From: Podocnemis expansa
Lineage: Eukaryota > Chordata > Testudines > Podocnemididae
Assembly: GCA_007922195.1 (NCBI GenBank)
Contig: ML682007.1
Coordinates: 20,016,998-20,080,997 of the forward strand
Direction of reading: 5' to 3'
Length of the DNA: 64,000 bases
Shown here: positions 22,749-35,640 of the stretch, one piece after another
Layout of the letters: each line of letters opens with the position of its first letter
Position numbering within the stretch: position 1 is the first letter of the stretch
Made by a program: the position numbers and the translations under genes
Notes under the pieces: model-generated
Seen by the model: only the letters and a program-made list of their open reading frames with translations
Databases searched by the model: none
What the model was told of the DNA's origin: nothing

Positions 22749-23146
22749 AAGTTCCAAAGGGGCAGCCGTGTTACTCTAGTTCAGTAAAACAAACAAGGAG
22801 TCCTGTGACACTTAAAGACTAACAAATTAATTTATTGCATGAGCTTTTGTGGGAGAAAATCCCAGTTCGTCAGATGTTTTGAAAATGGGGGAACTTACAG
22901 ATTGGGATGAAATAAATACAGGGAAGTGTAAGTCATGGGATCCGGTCACACTGTAACAGCAAATCGAAGCCATTTGAAAGATTCAAACACTGGGGAACAT
23001 CATATAGAGGAAGATGAGGTCAGATCACCTATAAGGTCCCCCCTCTTCAAAGCATCTGATGAAGCTGGATTTTCTCCGATGAAAGCTTATGCAATAAATA
23101 AATTTGTTAGTCTTTAAGTGCCACAAGACTCCTTGCTTGTTTTACG
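22749..23146. mobile_element. PLE 3'-UTR copy with inverted terminal repeat
   Basis: Minus arm at 22749-22890, then PLE 3'-UTR sequence at about 22890-23030 homologous to 38808-38960 (GGGGAACTTACAGA..., CACACTGTAACAG..., GATTCAAACACTGGG). A plus arm at about 23041-23146 points the other way. Flanks TTTCTCTACT (22739-22748) and TTTCTCTGCT (23147-23156) match at 9 of 10. The plus arm keeps CTGATGA (23056-23062) and GAAA (23081-23084), though its stem has a mismatch. This links the short inverted units to the coding PLE. Confidence 0.88.
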
Positions 23147-23743
23147 TTTCTCTGCTGCTTCTGACGACTGCAAGTCTGGGAGCTGCTGTTTTGAGTTAAA
23201 CAAGTCATTTCTGGTGTGGCAATTGTTAGAACTGGCCTTTGAATCCAGTGAAACTCCACATTGTTGTTTTTCCTAATTCTGTTGAGCCCTTCAATTTTCT
23301 CTTGCTTTCAGGATTCACTGAGCTCCAGCATGATCCTCATACTGGTCCTTTCATCCTTTCCTGATGACCAGGTAACTCACTCAGTTTAGCTCTGGGTTCA
23401 TCTGAGTCCTACAAACAACCCTTCTCTCTCCTATGTGCACATGCTCTCTCGCTGTAAATTACTGACATCAGAAACAGTTTATGGTCTATGCTACAGCTGT
23501 TTGATTTTTTGTGTCTTTCATTTCATCTGGGACTCTATGAGCTCCCCCCATTAGCCCCAGCATACAGCACTCCACACATTTATGCCCTAATAGGTTTGGA
23601 AACTTGGTCCCTTTCCCGTTAGTAATCTAATACTCTAGGAAGTATACTGCCTTCTAGTCCCTTGTGATTTCTTGTTGCAGTTTTCCCATTGACTTTAATG
23701 AATCCAGGATGTCACTTTTAGTCTTGTAAGTGCAGCACAGAAG

Positions 23744-24033
23744 CAGTGCTGAGTTTAGGCACAAGCCAAGTGAGTCACGGCTTGGGGCCTCTGAATATGT
23801 CAGAGATAAATAAGAAGATTTATCATAAAGTATTTGATAATGCCAATAAGGCTTTTTTCAAGATTAATGTTTTAGTTTTTCATTGCATCTTTTTCTGTGT
23901 ATATATGGAATATAATGGTTTATTCTTTATTTTTTCATTACCCTTTCTGTTATATTATAATACACTTTTTATGGTATGAGGCCTCTGAATCTTGACATAG
24001 CTTAAGACCTCAGCATATCTTAATCCAGCCCTG
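23744..24033 (+). mobile_element. hAT-type element, second copy of the 13957 family
   Basis: Starts CAGTGCTGAGTTTAGGCACA and ends CTTAATCCAGCCCTG. It is collinear with 13957-14565 minus the nested insert (shared TGGTTTAT..TTTATTTTTTCATTACCC block). Flanks CACAGAAG (23736-23743) and CTCAGAGG (24034-24041) match at 6 of 8. Confidence 0.82.
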
Positions 24034-24981
24034 CTCAGAGGCCAAGTCAGTGCATTTCTCATTTTAGGCAACCTTTCCAATGTTGTCTGTTAGGTAAAAG
24101 CAAAGCATATCTTTCCAATGAGAAGAGGTTAGTCAGTGCCAAATGTATTCATGTTTTAACTGCCCATCTTTAATAATTACTCTTTTACAGTGCAAGCTGC
24201 AAAATAAAATAACAGAATTTAAATGCAGACCTGGCTTCTAAATGAAGATATATGATATGGGCATCCTTTACTTTTCCCATGAAGGGCCAGATTTGTAGAA
24301 TTGCACCTACAATGATATATGTTTACAGAAATGAATACTTTGAATGTAAGCATGGTCACTGTTTTTCTCATAGGACCAACTAGTTACGTATGACCTACTG
24401 GCTGTAGTTAGACAGCTACCTGAGGAATTACCTTGGTTTGCATTGCACATGCAGTTACAATAACGGGCACACATTTCTGCATGTGCATTTCTAATGATCT
24501 GAGCATAGTGATGCAGATTCAAGGCTAGTATTTTTTAAACCCACAGAACTGAATTCTATTACAATATATAATAAATAAAAATAGTGACAGCATGTTGACT
24601 GCTTCAGTACAACAGGTCACACGGTATTCCTTTGGTCATGTGATAGCTGTCTAGTTAATTGCCATAACATAAAATTCAGAAGGACACATTTTCTAATGTG
24701 CACTAATTACAAAATAAGTGCACTGCGGGATATTGAAGACGTGCTCAACTTGTAGTTGTGTTGCTACTAGATGCTGTGCCTTTTGCCTTTCTTTACATAT
24801 TTCATGAATGCCAGGGCTTTGGTTTGATTTTTCCTTATTTGTGTCCTTCAATATACTGCTAGTTAAATGTCAATGGACTAAAACTTGCAAGGAACATGGC
24901 TTATTACAGTCTTGGCAGAGGATTCGCTATTTCATGCATAGTACAGACAGCATCCCTGATTACTTGCAAGGTAACTCTGAG

Positions 24982-25260
24982 GCCTTGCCTACACCATCTT
25001 CAGCAGCAGTCGAAGGGAGGTGCACAAGCTATGTAAAATAACTCCTGTATCTCCCTTCGACTTGCTAACGCTCACTTACCTCCAGTTCCTGTCTCCACTG
25101 CACTGAGTCAAAGGGACATGCCATCCCTTTGAGTCAGTGCTATTCTTCTTCCATGACTGGAGTTGCTAAATCGAACTCCAGATCTGTTGAGTGGGTCTTG
25201 ACTGACTGCTCAGTCGAACCTGGAATATTGAACTGATGGTGGCGACTTTCCCGTAAACTT
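24982..25260. mobile_element. MITE-like arm
   Basis: GAGGCCTTGCCTACACCATC resembles a GGCCTTGTCTACAC MITE terminus. Internal inverted blocks include CGAAGGGAG/CTCCCTTCG and CAAAGGGA..CATGCCATCCCTTTG. The second terminus was not identified. Confidence 0.45.
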
Positions 25261-27105
25261 AGCTTGAGCCTTCCAACCAAGCTGTGCATGGCAGCTGACA
25301 TCAGAGCTCCACCCAGGTGCTAAATGACAGGGCTGCAGGAACCCATGACTTTCTGGGGAGAGAAGGTCATGTCGGAGCAGGGAAGAGAGATGACTTTGTT
25401 GGTGATTGTTGAATGTGTTTCTCTCAGCTGACTGCCAGGCATTTTGAATATGCCCAGTTACCTCATCCCCTGGCCAGAATCAATACACTGACCAAATGCA
25501 GCCACGACTGTTACCTAGTGAACTGCTGTCTGCACTCTGCTGGAAACATGCTGTCATAGAGCTAAAAAGGCCCTTCCTCATTGCTCTTTTTTTTCCCCAC
25601 CAGACCCCAGATAAACAGAGCTCTGTAACTGTGTGTTGTCTATTCCCTTGGAGCCCTTAGACTGAGTAACTTGCACTCCCGTGCTGCTTGTCCAGTCAGC
25701 CTTTCACTCCCACCATCACACCACCTCCTACATTGGGAAAAGTCCTTCAGTTCTGGCTGATTCTGACAGTCTGCGGAGACCTTCAGCAATCTCTGCTGGA
25801 TATCTTCTGAGGAGCTCTTTTTGCCATGACACTTCAGCCAGAACCAGTGCTCTAATTAGAAAGTTTTGGGGGCAGTTTTTCCTTCTGGGTTAATGTCACC
25901 CAGGAAAATGTTTTTACTGACCCTGTCAGAAAAAACTGATGAGGCCAACACACGGCAGTTGTCTGGGCTTCTTGGTAGAAGCTGCTCAAGAGCAGCCTTG
26001 TTGAGACTGAAAGAGCTGTATTCAGATAAAGGGCCATAGCAGGATGCTTAAAGGATGTACGGCTAACCAGATGTATGGGCACTATGCGCATAGTACTGGC
26101 CTGCAGTATCTTAGGTCACTAAGAGCCAACCATTCAGGAATGCAGCGTCTCATGCAATAAATAAATAAATTTGTTAGTCTTTAAGTGTCACAGGACTCCT
26201 TGTTTGTTTTAGACTAGACTAACATGGCTGCCCCTTTGGAACTTGGCTCCATTCCGTGAGGAATCAACATCTGTTGTTTTTGTCCCCGCTTACGTGCTTT
26301 GAAAAATGGACCATATTTTTTTTTCCAGGAGATAAAAGATTTAATTCTGGTAGTTACAAGATCTGCTGTTATGAAGAACAGTTATTCTATCTACATTTTC
26401 TTCCTGATTCTTTCTTGTATTTTAGTAATTAAAGCATCCTCCTGCTACAAGAACCCTACTGTGAGCTATCTCGTTTTAGGATACTGTGTATTTCTAACAT
26501 TGCCTAGCACTACTGAGGACCTGATTACCTTCCTAATTATCAGACCTGCTATGCACGCTGTGCTAATTATGGCGCAAAATGAACTATAGCCCAAAATGCA
26601 CAATTATAGTGCATTTTACAGGTAATTACAGTACACAGTGAATCTCCAAATTTAATGTTAATGAGGGAGAAATGGAAATGCAAAGCTAGTGTGGGAAGGA
26701 GGGGAAAGGCTCTGGATTCTGCCGTGTACAGAGTAAATGGCCTCCCTCTCCCCCATTTCCCCTTTCCCTGGTGTGTATAATTATAAAATGGCTTTACAAC
26801 CCTGAACACAAGAGGCTCTTTCAGTGATGTCAGGGCCATGATAATAGTGGAGGGTCTGACTGTTTTCTTTATCTCCGTGAATACATTAAATAACATAATG
26901 GAAAAGGGACACTGCAGTGAGGAAAAGTTCTGGCATGTCTGAAGTGGGAAAAGTCCACTTCTCTAAACTGACCTCATCTATGGATCCTCTGTTTGCCACT
27001 AGCTCTCTGTGCCATACTTATGATCTTGAGTGCCATGGCTTATTGCTAGAGTTGACAGGAATATGCTGGGGCACCAGATAGCTGTGCGTGAGGGAGGATC
27101 TGGTG
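25261..27105. other. Non-coding stretch
   Basis: No gene was recognised apart from the PLE fragment listed at 26145-26247. Frames of up to 109 residues lack family features. Confidence 0.4.
26145..26247 (+). mobile_element. PLE terminal-repeat 3' fragment
   Basis: Begins in the helix-III region (TCTCATGCAATAAATAAATA) and continues TTTGTTAGTCTTTAAGTGTC, ACAGGACTCCTTGTTTG and CATGGCTGCCCCTTTGGAAC. The hammerhead-like core is missing. Confidence 0.75.
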
Positions 27106-27114
27106 GGTATAAAC

Positions 27115-27282
27115 CAGGGGTCTCAAACTCAAATCACCATGAGGGTCGCATGAGGACTACTACCTTAGCCTGAGGGCCACACCACTGAAATCATTTCATA
27201 CAAAGATATTGCAGATATCAATAACAATAGTGTCATTGCAGGCCACAAGAGATAACCTCAGGGGCCTCATTTGAGACCGCTG
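27115..27282 (+). mobile_element. hAT MITE (CAGGGGTCTCAAACTC family), copy 1
   Basis: Starts CAGGGGTCTCAAACTCAAAT and ends TTTGAGACCGCTG. GGTATAAAC is present on both sides (27106-27114 and 27283-27291), giving an 8-bp TSD plus one ambiguous base. The same family recurs at 44430-44636 and, inverted, at 45889-46093. Confidence 0.9.
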
Positions 27283-27591
27283 GGTATAAACAGTGCTCCA
27301 GATAGTGCAGATAATATGGTACTGGCCAGTCTGGAACAAGGGGGAGCCTAACTTAGATTAATGGGACTGGAATACAGCCCAAGGATATTTAAGATGATGG
27401 GTGGGATAAGCAGTGATGTCCATTAGCATGTGGAATAGGAATAGTCTTTCAAGGGGAGTACTACCACCTGGGACGTCTAAAATCAGTCTGGACAAAGCAA
27501 TGGAAAATGTGCTTTCAGGAACAATCCTGCACTGGCAGAGAGGGAGAGATGGTCTGGGAGATAATCAGGATTTCTGTAATAAGGAGAGTAA

Positions 27592-28111
27592 GAATATGTC
27601 TGTACTTAACAATTTAATTCACATTAATGAGGATTAATTTGAATTAAATTAATGCCTGGCTACACTGGCTTTCATTAATTCGAACTAAAGAATTTCTCAG
27701 TCTGAATTAAGGAAAGTTTACTTCAAAGTTATGAAACCTCCCTTAACGTCAAAGTAATAGTTACTTCAAATTTAGTAGTTCGAATTAACCCAATGCAGCC
27801 GTGTTAATTCAAACTAACCATTTCTTGGAATTAACGCTTTTTGAGCTTCTTCCTCCCAGGGTGCCTTCCTATTCCTATATATTGAGTGGCGGCATAGCCC
27901 TTCTTGGGAGCCATCTTGCCACACCTTTCATTGTGCCCCTCTCCTAATTCAAACTAGCAAGTCCTGTCCATAGACTTGCTAGTTCGAATTGGTTTTCCTA
28001 GTAGGGCCATGTAAGTTCAAATCAACTTAATTCAAACAAATCATTATTAGTTTGAATCCATTAATTCGAACTAAGTTAATTTGAACTAATCTTCTAGGTG
28101 TAGACATAGCA
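27592..28111. mobile_element. Palindromic MITE with shared unique core
   Basis: Left GAATATGTCTGTACTTAACA; reverse complement of the right end TGCTATGTCTACACCTAG. TAA flanks it on both sides (27589-27591, 28112-28114). Arms are TTAATTCGAATT-type blocks. The core at about 27840-27995 (CTTCCTCCCAGGGTGCCTTC..., GCCCCTCTCCTAATTC) is shared with the MITE at 1-450. Confidence 0.82.
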
Positions 28112-28114
28112 TAA

Positions 28115-30890
28115 GATTCAGAGAGGGAGTGAGTTAGGGAGTTTTCTTCACTGAGAATGACTGTGCACCTAAGTGCTGGTTAGCAGGATTTACTTCTGAC
28201 AAAAATCACAATCATTCCACCTCATCTAACCGCCCCCTACCTCTCTCTGAGATGGGACATGAGCCTCTGCACCTGTTTCTGCTGAGACTATTTGAGCAGC
28301 TGGGAACAAAAAGCAAAGTCCCCACAGCTAAAATGTAAATGGGTTTTAAAATCTTGTACCTGTTTCAACAAAACATAAGCTGGCATTTTATAATATTGGT
28401 ACTTACACACCATGGTGATGAGCCCTTCAAAAATACAAAGAGATCGATGACTGATTAGATGGGGCTCTTCAGCATGGTTTCTCAGCGCATCTAGAGATTT
28501 GTCATTCAGATACTTGGCACAACAAATGTATTCAGCCTCTTTCTGCAACTCACCGAGCAACAGTGTCCAATAGCCAAGGATATTGAGGCACTGTCTCTCT
28601 ATAAGTACAAGGAGAGAATTCAGGCTGAATTAGCTGATTAAGATGCCAACCTAGTGTATGGTGCATTGTGAACAGCAAAGAGAAAGCCTCAAAGGCTCAG
28701 ATTCTCAAAGGTATTTAGGGTCCTAAGTCCCACTGAAATCTAATTATCTTTGAGCATCTGGATCAAAATGTTTAGAGGTTGTGCTCACACAAACACCTGA
28801 ATACTAAATTTTTTTTCTGGCAAAGCCTTTAGCATCTTGAGTCTAAGATTTGTCTGGGAACCTCCTCCTCTCACCCATGAAGAGGTGAGATATAAATTAT
28901 TAGTCATTCGTGCGATGAATGTGCTAATGATGCGCTGGAGGAACACAGTGTCTATTGTTTGAGAGGGAATCAAAACTGTCATTAGGAAAATGAGAGTGAT
29001 TATTTTTAAAGTGAATTTTGTGCTAGAGAAAAATGCCGCATTTGATAGCTCTGTAAGACATAGTCATCTGCTTGTGCACAGAGTATGAACATGGGTATCA
29101 CCATACCAGATCAGACTGATGGGCTGTCTAAGTACAAGAATAACAACAATAAAAGCGTCCAGTGCTCTTGTCTCCTATCCCTGAAGGACCAAGTTTTGGT
29201 GCTTGGCCTTCCTCCTCATCAAATCATTGTTCTCTCTGAGGCTGACATCATGGTGGGCAATTATGACAACAGTGACTGTGTATTTTGGCATGTGTAAACA
29301 TATCTTTCTTTAAGACAGAACTGTATTTCACTGACTCATTTGACAAAAGCCACCAAACCAAGCCATCAATGAGTTACAGCTTTCAATTACTGCTCTGACC
29401 TGATTTGGTTTCAAACTAGTGCTCTAGAAGAAAAAGGCTTTGCACTCCATAACCGCCCTCCAGAGCTATCACCTCGAGATTCTGGATTTAAATTTTAAGC
29501 TGACAGCTTTTGAATATGTTCCATGGCTATTTATTGGGATGGATTAGTTGCATACAAACAGAGCAGACTTCCAGGTGTGCAAGCCAAACAGGCCTGATTT
29601 GAGAGTCTAAATCTTCCTCAAGAAAAAATGAATTTACCGCCATGTGTGCTGAAATAAAACTAGACCTACATTAGCAACAGGTCACATGATCTAGAGGCCA
29701 GTCACTGATCAGAAGTGAATGGGCTTCTAAAGAAAGACTCGGTCCATTTCCCAGTGAAGCCAATGGAAGAACTTCCATTGTCTTCAATGGGGAAGGGAGA
29801 GACAAGGATAATAGAACAAAATTCAGTATTTAGTGTGTCTTCTCATCTTGTGAGGTCTGAAACAATGACAGATGATAAGGAAATGACAAAGGCTTCCTGG
29901 TGATGGAGGGGATGTGAAATGCAGTCAGTGGGGAGTGGGCTGGCAGTTGGAGTGTTCTTTCCCCTGTGATTTATGCTCAGCAGGGGAGTGTAGGTTTCTA
30001 ATGAGAGCCTGGTTCATAAGCAGTGCTGTATTTAATACCTGCAGTGGTATTGTTATAGAATGGAGTGGGATCCACCTTTTGCTGAGGGCAAAGAATCTGT
30101 GTATGTGAGAAAGAGTGAGAGGTATTTATTGCCCTGAATCATGCATTTGATTTTTATGGCTGCTATGCACATACATATTCCATGCAAAGTCTTTCTTCCT
30201 CTCTCCCCAAAACTCTGAGCTTTGAAAGAACTTGTTGACTGTAATTCATGCTGAAATATTTATTCTGAATGACAGCTGTAATTCCACAGTTATTTCCATT
30301 TATTGAAAAAAAAAATCACTGCTAGATGAACCAGAGTACAGTCTAAATACTGTGACTATAGACATGCACACAGGCTGGATGCATCCAACCATACCTGCAA
30401 TCATTTCTACATTTCCATTTAGCAAACTCTAAATACTTCAGTAACCTTGACGCAAGTGTTTCCTATGCTGTGATGATGATAAGAAGAAGAAAAAAAGAGG
30501 ATCAAAGCAATGAAGACAATGCCCTTATATAACTGTAGCAAAGACCTCTGGGCATACATAATCTAATACTGGTGAAAAATAACCAATGGAAACATATACT
30601 TGACTGACAAATAAAGGAAGAAAGAATTTTAGCAAAAAGTTGTAGAAGGAAAGAAATGTTAAAAATACTTCTTACCATCTTAAATTGTACTGTACTGTAG
30701 CTATTCCAGCATAGTTCCATCTTACATAAGCAGAACATTTTTAACTCAACTACTATACGTACATTCGTTGGAATAAACTATTTGTTATTTTTTCTTACAA
30801 AAAATGCCACAGCCAAGATGTTGTCCAAACTATACTGCATCCGTTACATACAGATAGCAAGAGATGGTTTTCTAAGAGCTTACACTTGAA
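28115..30890. other. Non-coding stretch
   Basis: No gene was recognised. The 29085-29130 part (ATGGGTATCACCATACCAGA, TCAGACTGATGGGC) resembles the first segment of the 21262 repeat. A diffuse palindrome (GGCTCAGATTCTCAAAGG...) lies at about 28695-28770. Confidence 0.4.
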
Positions 30891-30894
30891 AAAG

Positions 30895-31010
30895 ATGCAC
30901 AAAGGAAGTATTAATGTTCCCATTTTATAGATGAAGAACTGCAGCACAGGGAAATTAAATAACTTGCCAAAGGTCACTCAAAATTTGTTGCATACCTCAG
31001 AACTGAACCT
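30895..31010 (+). repeat. MIR/CORE-SINE-like remnant
   Basis: TCCCATTTTATAGATGAAGA, then GCACAGGGAAATTAAATAAC and TTGCCAAAGGTCACTCA follow the MIR core consensus closely. Confidence 0.75.
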
Positions 31011-31696
31011 AGTTCCCTTAAGGTCAAGACTAGGGTCTTAACTAAAGGACCATCTTCTCTTATCAAATTATTTAAAGAAATCATTTAATAGCTCAGCTGT
31101 TTTCTATTCTATTAGCACATGGTCAGTATTTGTAAATGGGGTGAAGATCAGATAGTTTTAATGTCTTGTTTTTCTCCTCTTCACCTTCATAGCATATAAA
31201 CACACACTTGCCTTCTTAGAAGATTATTCTTCAGTTTGAGTGGGGCCAGATTTTACAGCATCATGCGTTGGGAGCTAGGCTAGTAAACAGTGCTAATGGG
31301 ATGCAGAGACTCTCCACAGTGACTGTAAGTTACTGCCTATGGCCCCTGTGAAATACACTCACTGTCTCAAACTAGATCCCTCGTTTTGATTTTTAATGAG
31401 TCTCTCTCTTTGGGGCCTATGGGAAGGAAACTGCTGTGCCTGGCAATTTTCCCTGAAGAGGCCAAGCTGAACTCCTTCACACACCCACAAAAATGACCCA
31501 TCAGCATCAAGTGTGTGAGGTACATTGGCAAGAAGCCATAGAGGAAAACTCACACTGTCGATATCATCCTGTACCTCTCCAGTGGACAAATAAAGAACTT
31601 CAGCCTCTGAGCATCTCCATCCAGCACACCCCCCACCACCAGTGAGCTGGGCCATATAACACAGGAAAATGAAGTTCAGTGACCAGCATTCTCTAA

Positions 31697-32143
31697 GGCT
31701 ATGTCTACACACACATCGTTATTTCGAAATAAGTATTTCGAAATGAGTTATTTTGAAATAAACTCCTTATTTCGAAATAAGTTAATTCGAATTAAGAAAA
31801 TGTTAATTCGAATGAAAGGAAAGCCTGCTATCGAAACGGCTGTTATTTCAAAGTGGTTATTTCGAAATAAGGCCGTTCGGACAAGTTGTTTCGAAACAGT
31901 TGTTTCAAAACAATGGTGTTGTTTCGAAACAACATGTCCAAACGGCCTTATTTCGAAATAACCATTTCAAAATAGCAGGCGTTTCGAAATGAATGGGGTT
32001 TAAGCTGTTTTGGAACGACGGTTCTTATTTCAAAATGACGGATCCCGTCATTTTGAAATAAGAAAACGTCGTGTGGACCTAATCTCTTTTATTTCGAAAT
32101 AACCAGTGTTATTTTGAAATAAAAGAGATGTGTAGACATACCC
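31697..32143. mobile_element. Palindromic MITE, TTATTTCGAAATAA arms
   Basis: 447 bp. Left end GGCTATGTCTACACACA; reverse complement of the right end GGGTATGTCTACACATC. TAA flanks both sides (31694-31696, 32144-32146), the 3-bp TSD of PIF/Harbinger elements. The interior is rows of TTATTTCGAAATAA-like blocks around a hairpin between GGCCGTTCGGACAAGTTGTT (from 31871) and AACAACATGTCCAAACGGCC (to 31946). A frame rich in 'FRNK' repeats is a by-product of the palindromes. Confidence 0.9.
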
Positions 32144-32146
32144 TAA

Positions 32147-34939
32147 GATTCATTCCAGCATTGTTGAAAGTTACCACCCAATTAGCACTCTGGTTTTGTC
32201 AGTTTCACTTCCTAGACATAATCCAGTGGTGTTCTCAGCTGCATAGATCACATTACTTTCCCTAACAGAGGTGATAGCACTTCTGCAAAGGCCATACTCA
32301 AGGAACCAGATTAATCCCTGGTTTCCATGGGCTGAGTGGCTATGGGTTTGGAAAGTGCCTGCAGGCTGGGGCTAATTTAGGGCCAGGCCATTGGAGTCAA
32401 AGTTGGATTGGCAGAGTAACAAGATTGGAAAAGTTCAGCTAATAAATGCCATCTAGGGACTTTGCAAGTTCTATCTCTAATGCAGAGGAAAGGAAGGAAA
32501 GGGACAAACAAGCTTGAGAAATAATTGTTTCATTGTTCCTTGATTTGATTGTGATAAAGGAAGTTAAAATGCACATTTCCTTTCAGTGGCTTGTTTCTTT
32601 CTTTCTCTCTGAGAGAGCTGTCAGCTTATTTTAGGAGTGGAACTATATGTAGAGGTCAGACAAGACATACGAGAGGCTGGGTAAGTGGGATGGGGAGCAC
32701 TTGTTTTTTAAAGCCCCAAATAAACCCCAAATAAATTTTAGTAAAGAATGATGAACACATAATTGGCTCGAGGTCACAAGATGTGTATGGTATTTACTTG
32801 AGCTGAAGGCTGTTAACATATTGAGTATGTCAGCTCAAGATTGTCAAGTGATTCTCAAACAAATCTGTATTTAAATTAGACTGCAAAATGTTTTAAAATC
32901 CATATTGCTCCTGAATCCTTCTAAATGTCTTCGTGAGAAACTGGTGTTGGAAATTAGTTAAAAAAAATTAGTTAAAAAGTTAGTTGTAGTGAGAAAGTTG
33001 AATTTTTGTTTATATGTGTGTTTATTTTACACACTGCACAACACTGTTCACTCGTGAGGCCCTAATTACAGATTTTCTTCCTTTAAAATAATATTAAGGA
33101 GACAACAGTAAGTCAAATACGTTTTCAACTTGACTGGGTTATATTAGGAAGTTTTGAATCTTCTCAGAAACATCCTGGTGTTATCTGAAATACTGTTCCC
33201 ATGGCACGCTAGGGGTGTACAAACATAGAAGGAAAAGATGGCTTCTGCCTCAAATGGCTTCCAATCTAAGTCTAAAACAAGGACTAAGAAGCAGAGATAC
33301 AGAGAAATTGATGAATGGAGACAGAAAGATGGGAAGCACAAGGAAAGAATGTGATCATACGGTTAGCCTGATAAGCTGTGGGCTCAGCACAACAGCTGTG
33401 TATCTGTTGTCAAGATGTATCCAATAGTATGATTTGTTGGCTGACTATTGAAGAGTATAACTTCTTTTTATGTCATCACATTCCTGTGTATATATGATCC
33501 TAGCTAGGAAGGGTGTAGTCACGATACTTGTCTGACTTGTTTAACTGTTTCTTTGCCAGCACTTTGGTAAGAGAACCCTGTATTCTTTGCCTCATTAAGC
33601 AGTGTCATATATAAAATATGTTTGCTGGCTTTACTGACCATCAGTATGCAATGAAGAGAAATAGTCATGGCAGCAAGGATAGAGACATATTTCTGCTAGG
33701 CAGACAAATTTAGCTCCCAGGAAGATGGAGGGAGCCAGAGTGAATACTGGCATGAAAAAAGTTTCACCTTTGCACTTCTAGCTAAGAATTTGCTTTCCTC
33801 AAGCATTTGTGGAAGTAAAACATATGCTTCAGTGTTCATGGGAAGTGAGCAAAACAGAGTGTAAATCTGACTAAAGGAAATGTATTTTTAAATGTCAGTG
33901 AACACTGACAGAACAGCTCTGTGCCATTCTCCCTGCTCTGACATACACTGAGCTCTGGTCTACACTGACAGAGGTTCAATGTAATGATGCTTACCTCAAC
34001 CTCCTGCAGTGTCAGTCTCCACTGCCAGAGTTCTAATTAAATGGTGCTGTAATTTGACCTAATGACAACCACCCCTGCAGGCAGCATAGCATTGTGTTTG
34101 AAATCTACAATTCAAATTTACGTCTATGTAGCCAAAGACCAGCTCTAAATCTTGCTTTTCATGTTTTTCCAGTCTTTTGCACCACAGCAACATAGCTCCT
34201 GTCCTGCCTGCAGCCCTGGAAACTTTTCAATTCATTCCTCTCTCTTCATGTGGTACTGTACCTCTCTGTTGAGTCTGCAGCAGAGAAACAGTAAGGAAAG
34301 CCTTTCCTGCTTTTTTTTCCCTTTAGAGAAAGGAGCTGGGGGTAAGCAGAGGATGACTGCCTCCCCACTAGCCCCTGCTCCTACTACCCACAGTGCAATG
34401 CATTTCAGGAAGTAATTGAGCACTGGGGACAGAAGACCCCAGCAAGGAATTTGCTATGTGATCACTCACATTATTTGGTAGCCTAAAATCGAATTACAAT
34501 CCCACTCCCAAAGTAGACAAGCCCTTAAACTTCCTTGCTCCTTTGGCTCCATTCAAAAGAAATTCCCTAAGAATTTGCCATTCAGAAGGCAGAGAGGATC
34601 TTAAGATATTCCAGGTGCGTGAGTGTAAGCTATAACATCTTTAATAAACACACCTACAGACCACTAATGTGTCCAAATGGAAGGATGACAATCAGGGAAA
34701 GAAACACAAAGATGGTAAATCAGAAACCCACATCTACCTTTACTTTCTTTTGAAATTAAGAGAAATAAGTAATTTACAGAGAGACAATGTGAGCAATTGT
34801 ACCAGGTATATTAGATAGGTTACCAACCTGGAATATGAAATCAATTTCAGATGTTCTGCAGTGTTAACACATATCAAGAAGAAAGCAGAATGGGAGGTAA
34901 ACTGAAAGCTCAATTTCACCTTCAGAAAGTGCATCAAGC
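32147..34939. other. Mostly unique non-coding sequence
   Basis: No gene was recognised. About 33225-33290 (GGCTTCTGCCTCAAATGG, CTTCCAATCTAAGT) has a faint L2-like look. A MITE-like segment at 33951-34146 is listed separately. Confidence 0.4.
33951..34146. mobile_element. MITE-like segment
   Basis: GAGCTCTGGTCTACACTGAC opens and GTCTATGTAGCCAAAGACCA then GCTC closes, giving loosely inverted ends. The TSD is unclear, and the element may extend to GTAGACAAGCCCTTA at about 34514-34528. Confidence 0.4.
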
Positions 34940-35640
34940 AGGTTCACAGATTCAGAGACTCTAATGCCAGAAGGGACCACTAATATCCTCTTGTCTGACC
35001 TTCTGTATAATACATGCCAAAGAATTTCCTCAAGATAATTCCAAGAACAGAGCTTTTAAAAAAACATCCAGTCTTAACTGAGAAATGGCAGTGATAGAAA
35101 AAAGGCAAAGATAGAGCATCCACCATGATTGTTGGTAAATTGTTCCAGTAATTACTTAGGTTCACTGTTAAAAATGGATGTCTTATTCCCTGCCTCAATT
35201 TTTATATAGCTTTAATTTCCAGCCTTTGGGTTGCATTACACCTTTTTATGCAAGACTGAAGAACCCTTTATTAAATATTTGTTCCCCGTATAGGTGTATA
35301 TATAGACTATAATCAAGACACCCCTTAACCTTCTCTTTACCAAGTTAAATAGATTGAATTCCTTTGACTCTGTTACTGTTGAACATGTTTTCACATCCTC
35401 CTCTTTGAGTCCCCTCCAGTTCATCCAGATTCTTTTTGAATGGTGACCACCAAAAGTAGACACAGTATTCCCAGAAGGATACCAGTGCCATATGAAGAGG
35501 TAAAATAATCTGTCTACTCCTACTTAGGATTGTGCATCTAGGGATCAAATTAACCTTTTTGTCCACTCTGTCACATTGGGAATGTATGTTCAGATGATCA
35601 TCCACACCCAAATCTTCCTCCAGAAGCACTGCTTCCCAGG
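34940..35640 (-). pseudogene. CR1 LINE RT C-terminal and 3'-UTR fragment
   Basis: Read on the minus strand, the right-hand part encodes degraded CR1 reverse-transcriptase C-terminal sequence (for example ILPLHMALVSFWEYCVYFWW and KKNLDELE). These parallel [20 protein letters not shown] and [11 protein letters not shown] in the better preserved CR1 at 55974-57355. The left part, TTCAGAGACTCTAATGCCAG then AAGGGACCACTAATATCC, is the CR1 3'-UTR end. Frameshifts and stops break it. It is 5' truncated, lacks a usable ORF, and is older than the 55974 copy by inspection. Confidence 0.7.

Noticed and set aside
31701..31961. 86-residue frame with FRNK repeats, and a similar one at 38213-38440
   Set aside because: Direct translation of TTATTTCGAAATAA palindromes; not a repeat protein.
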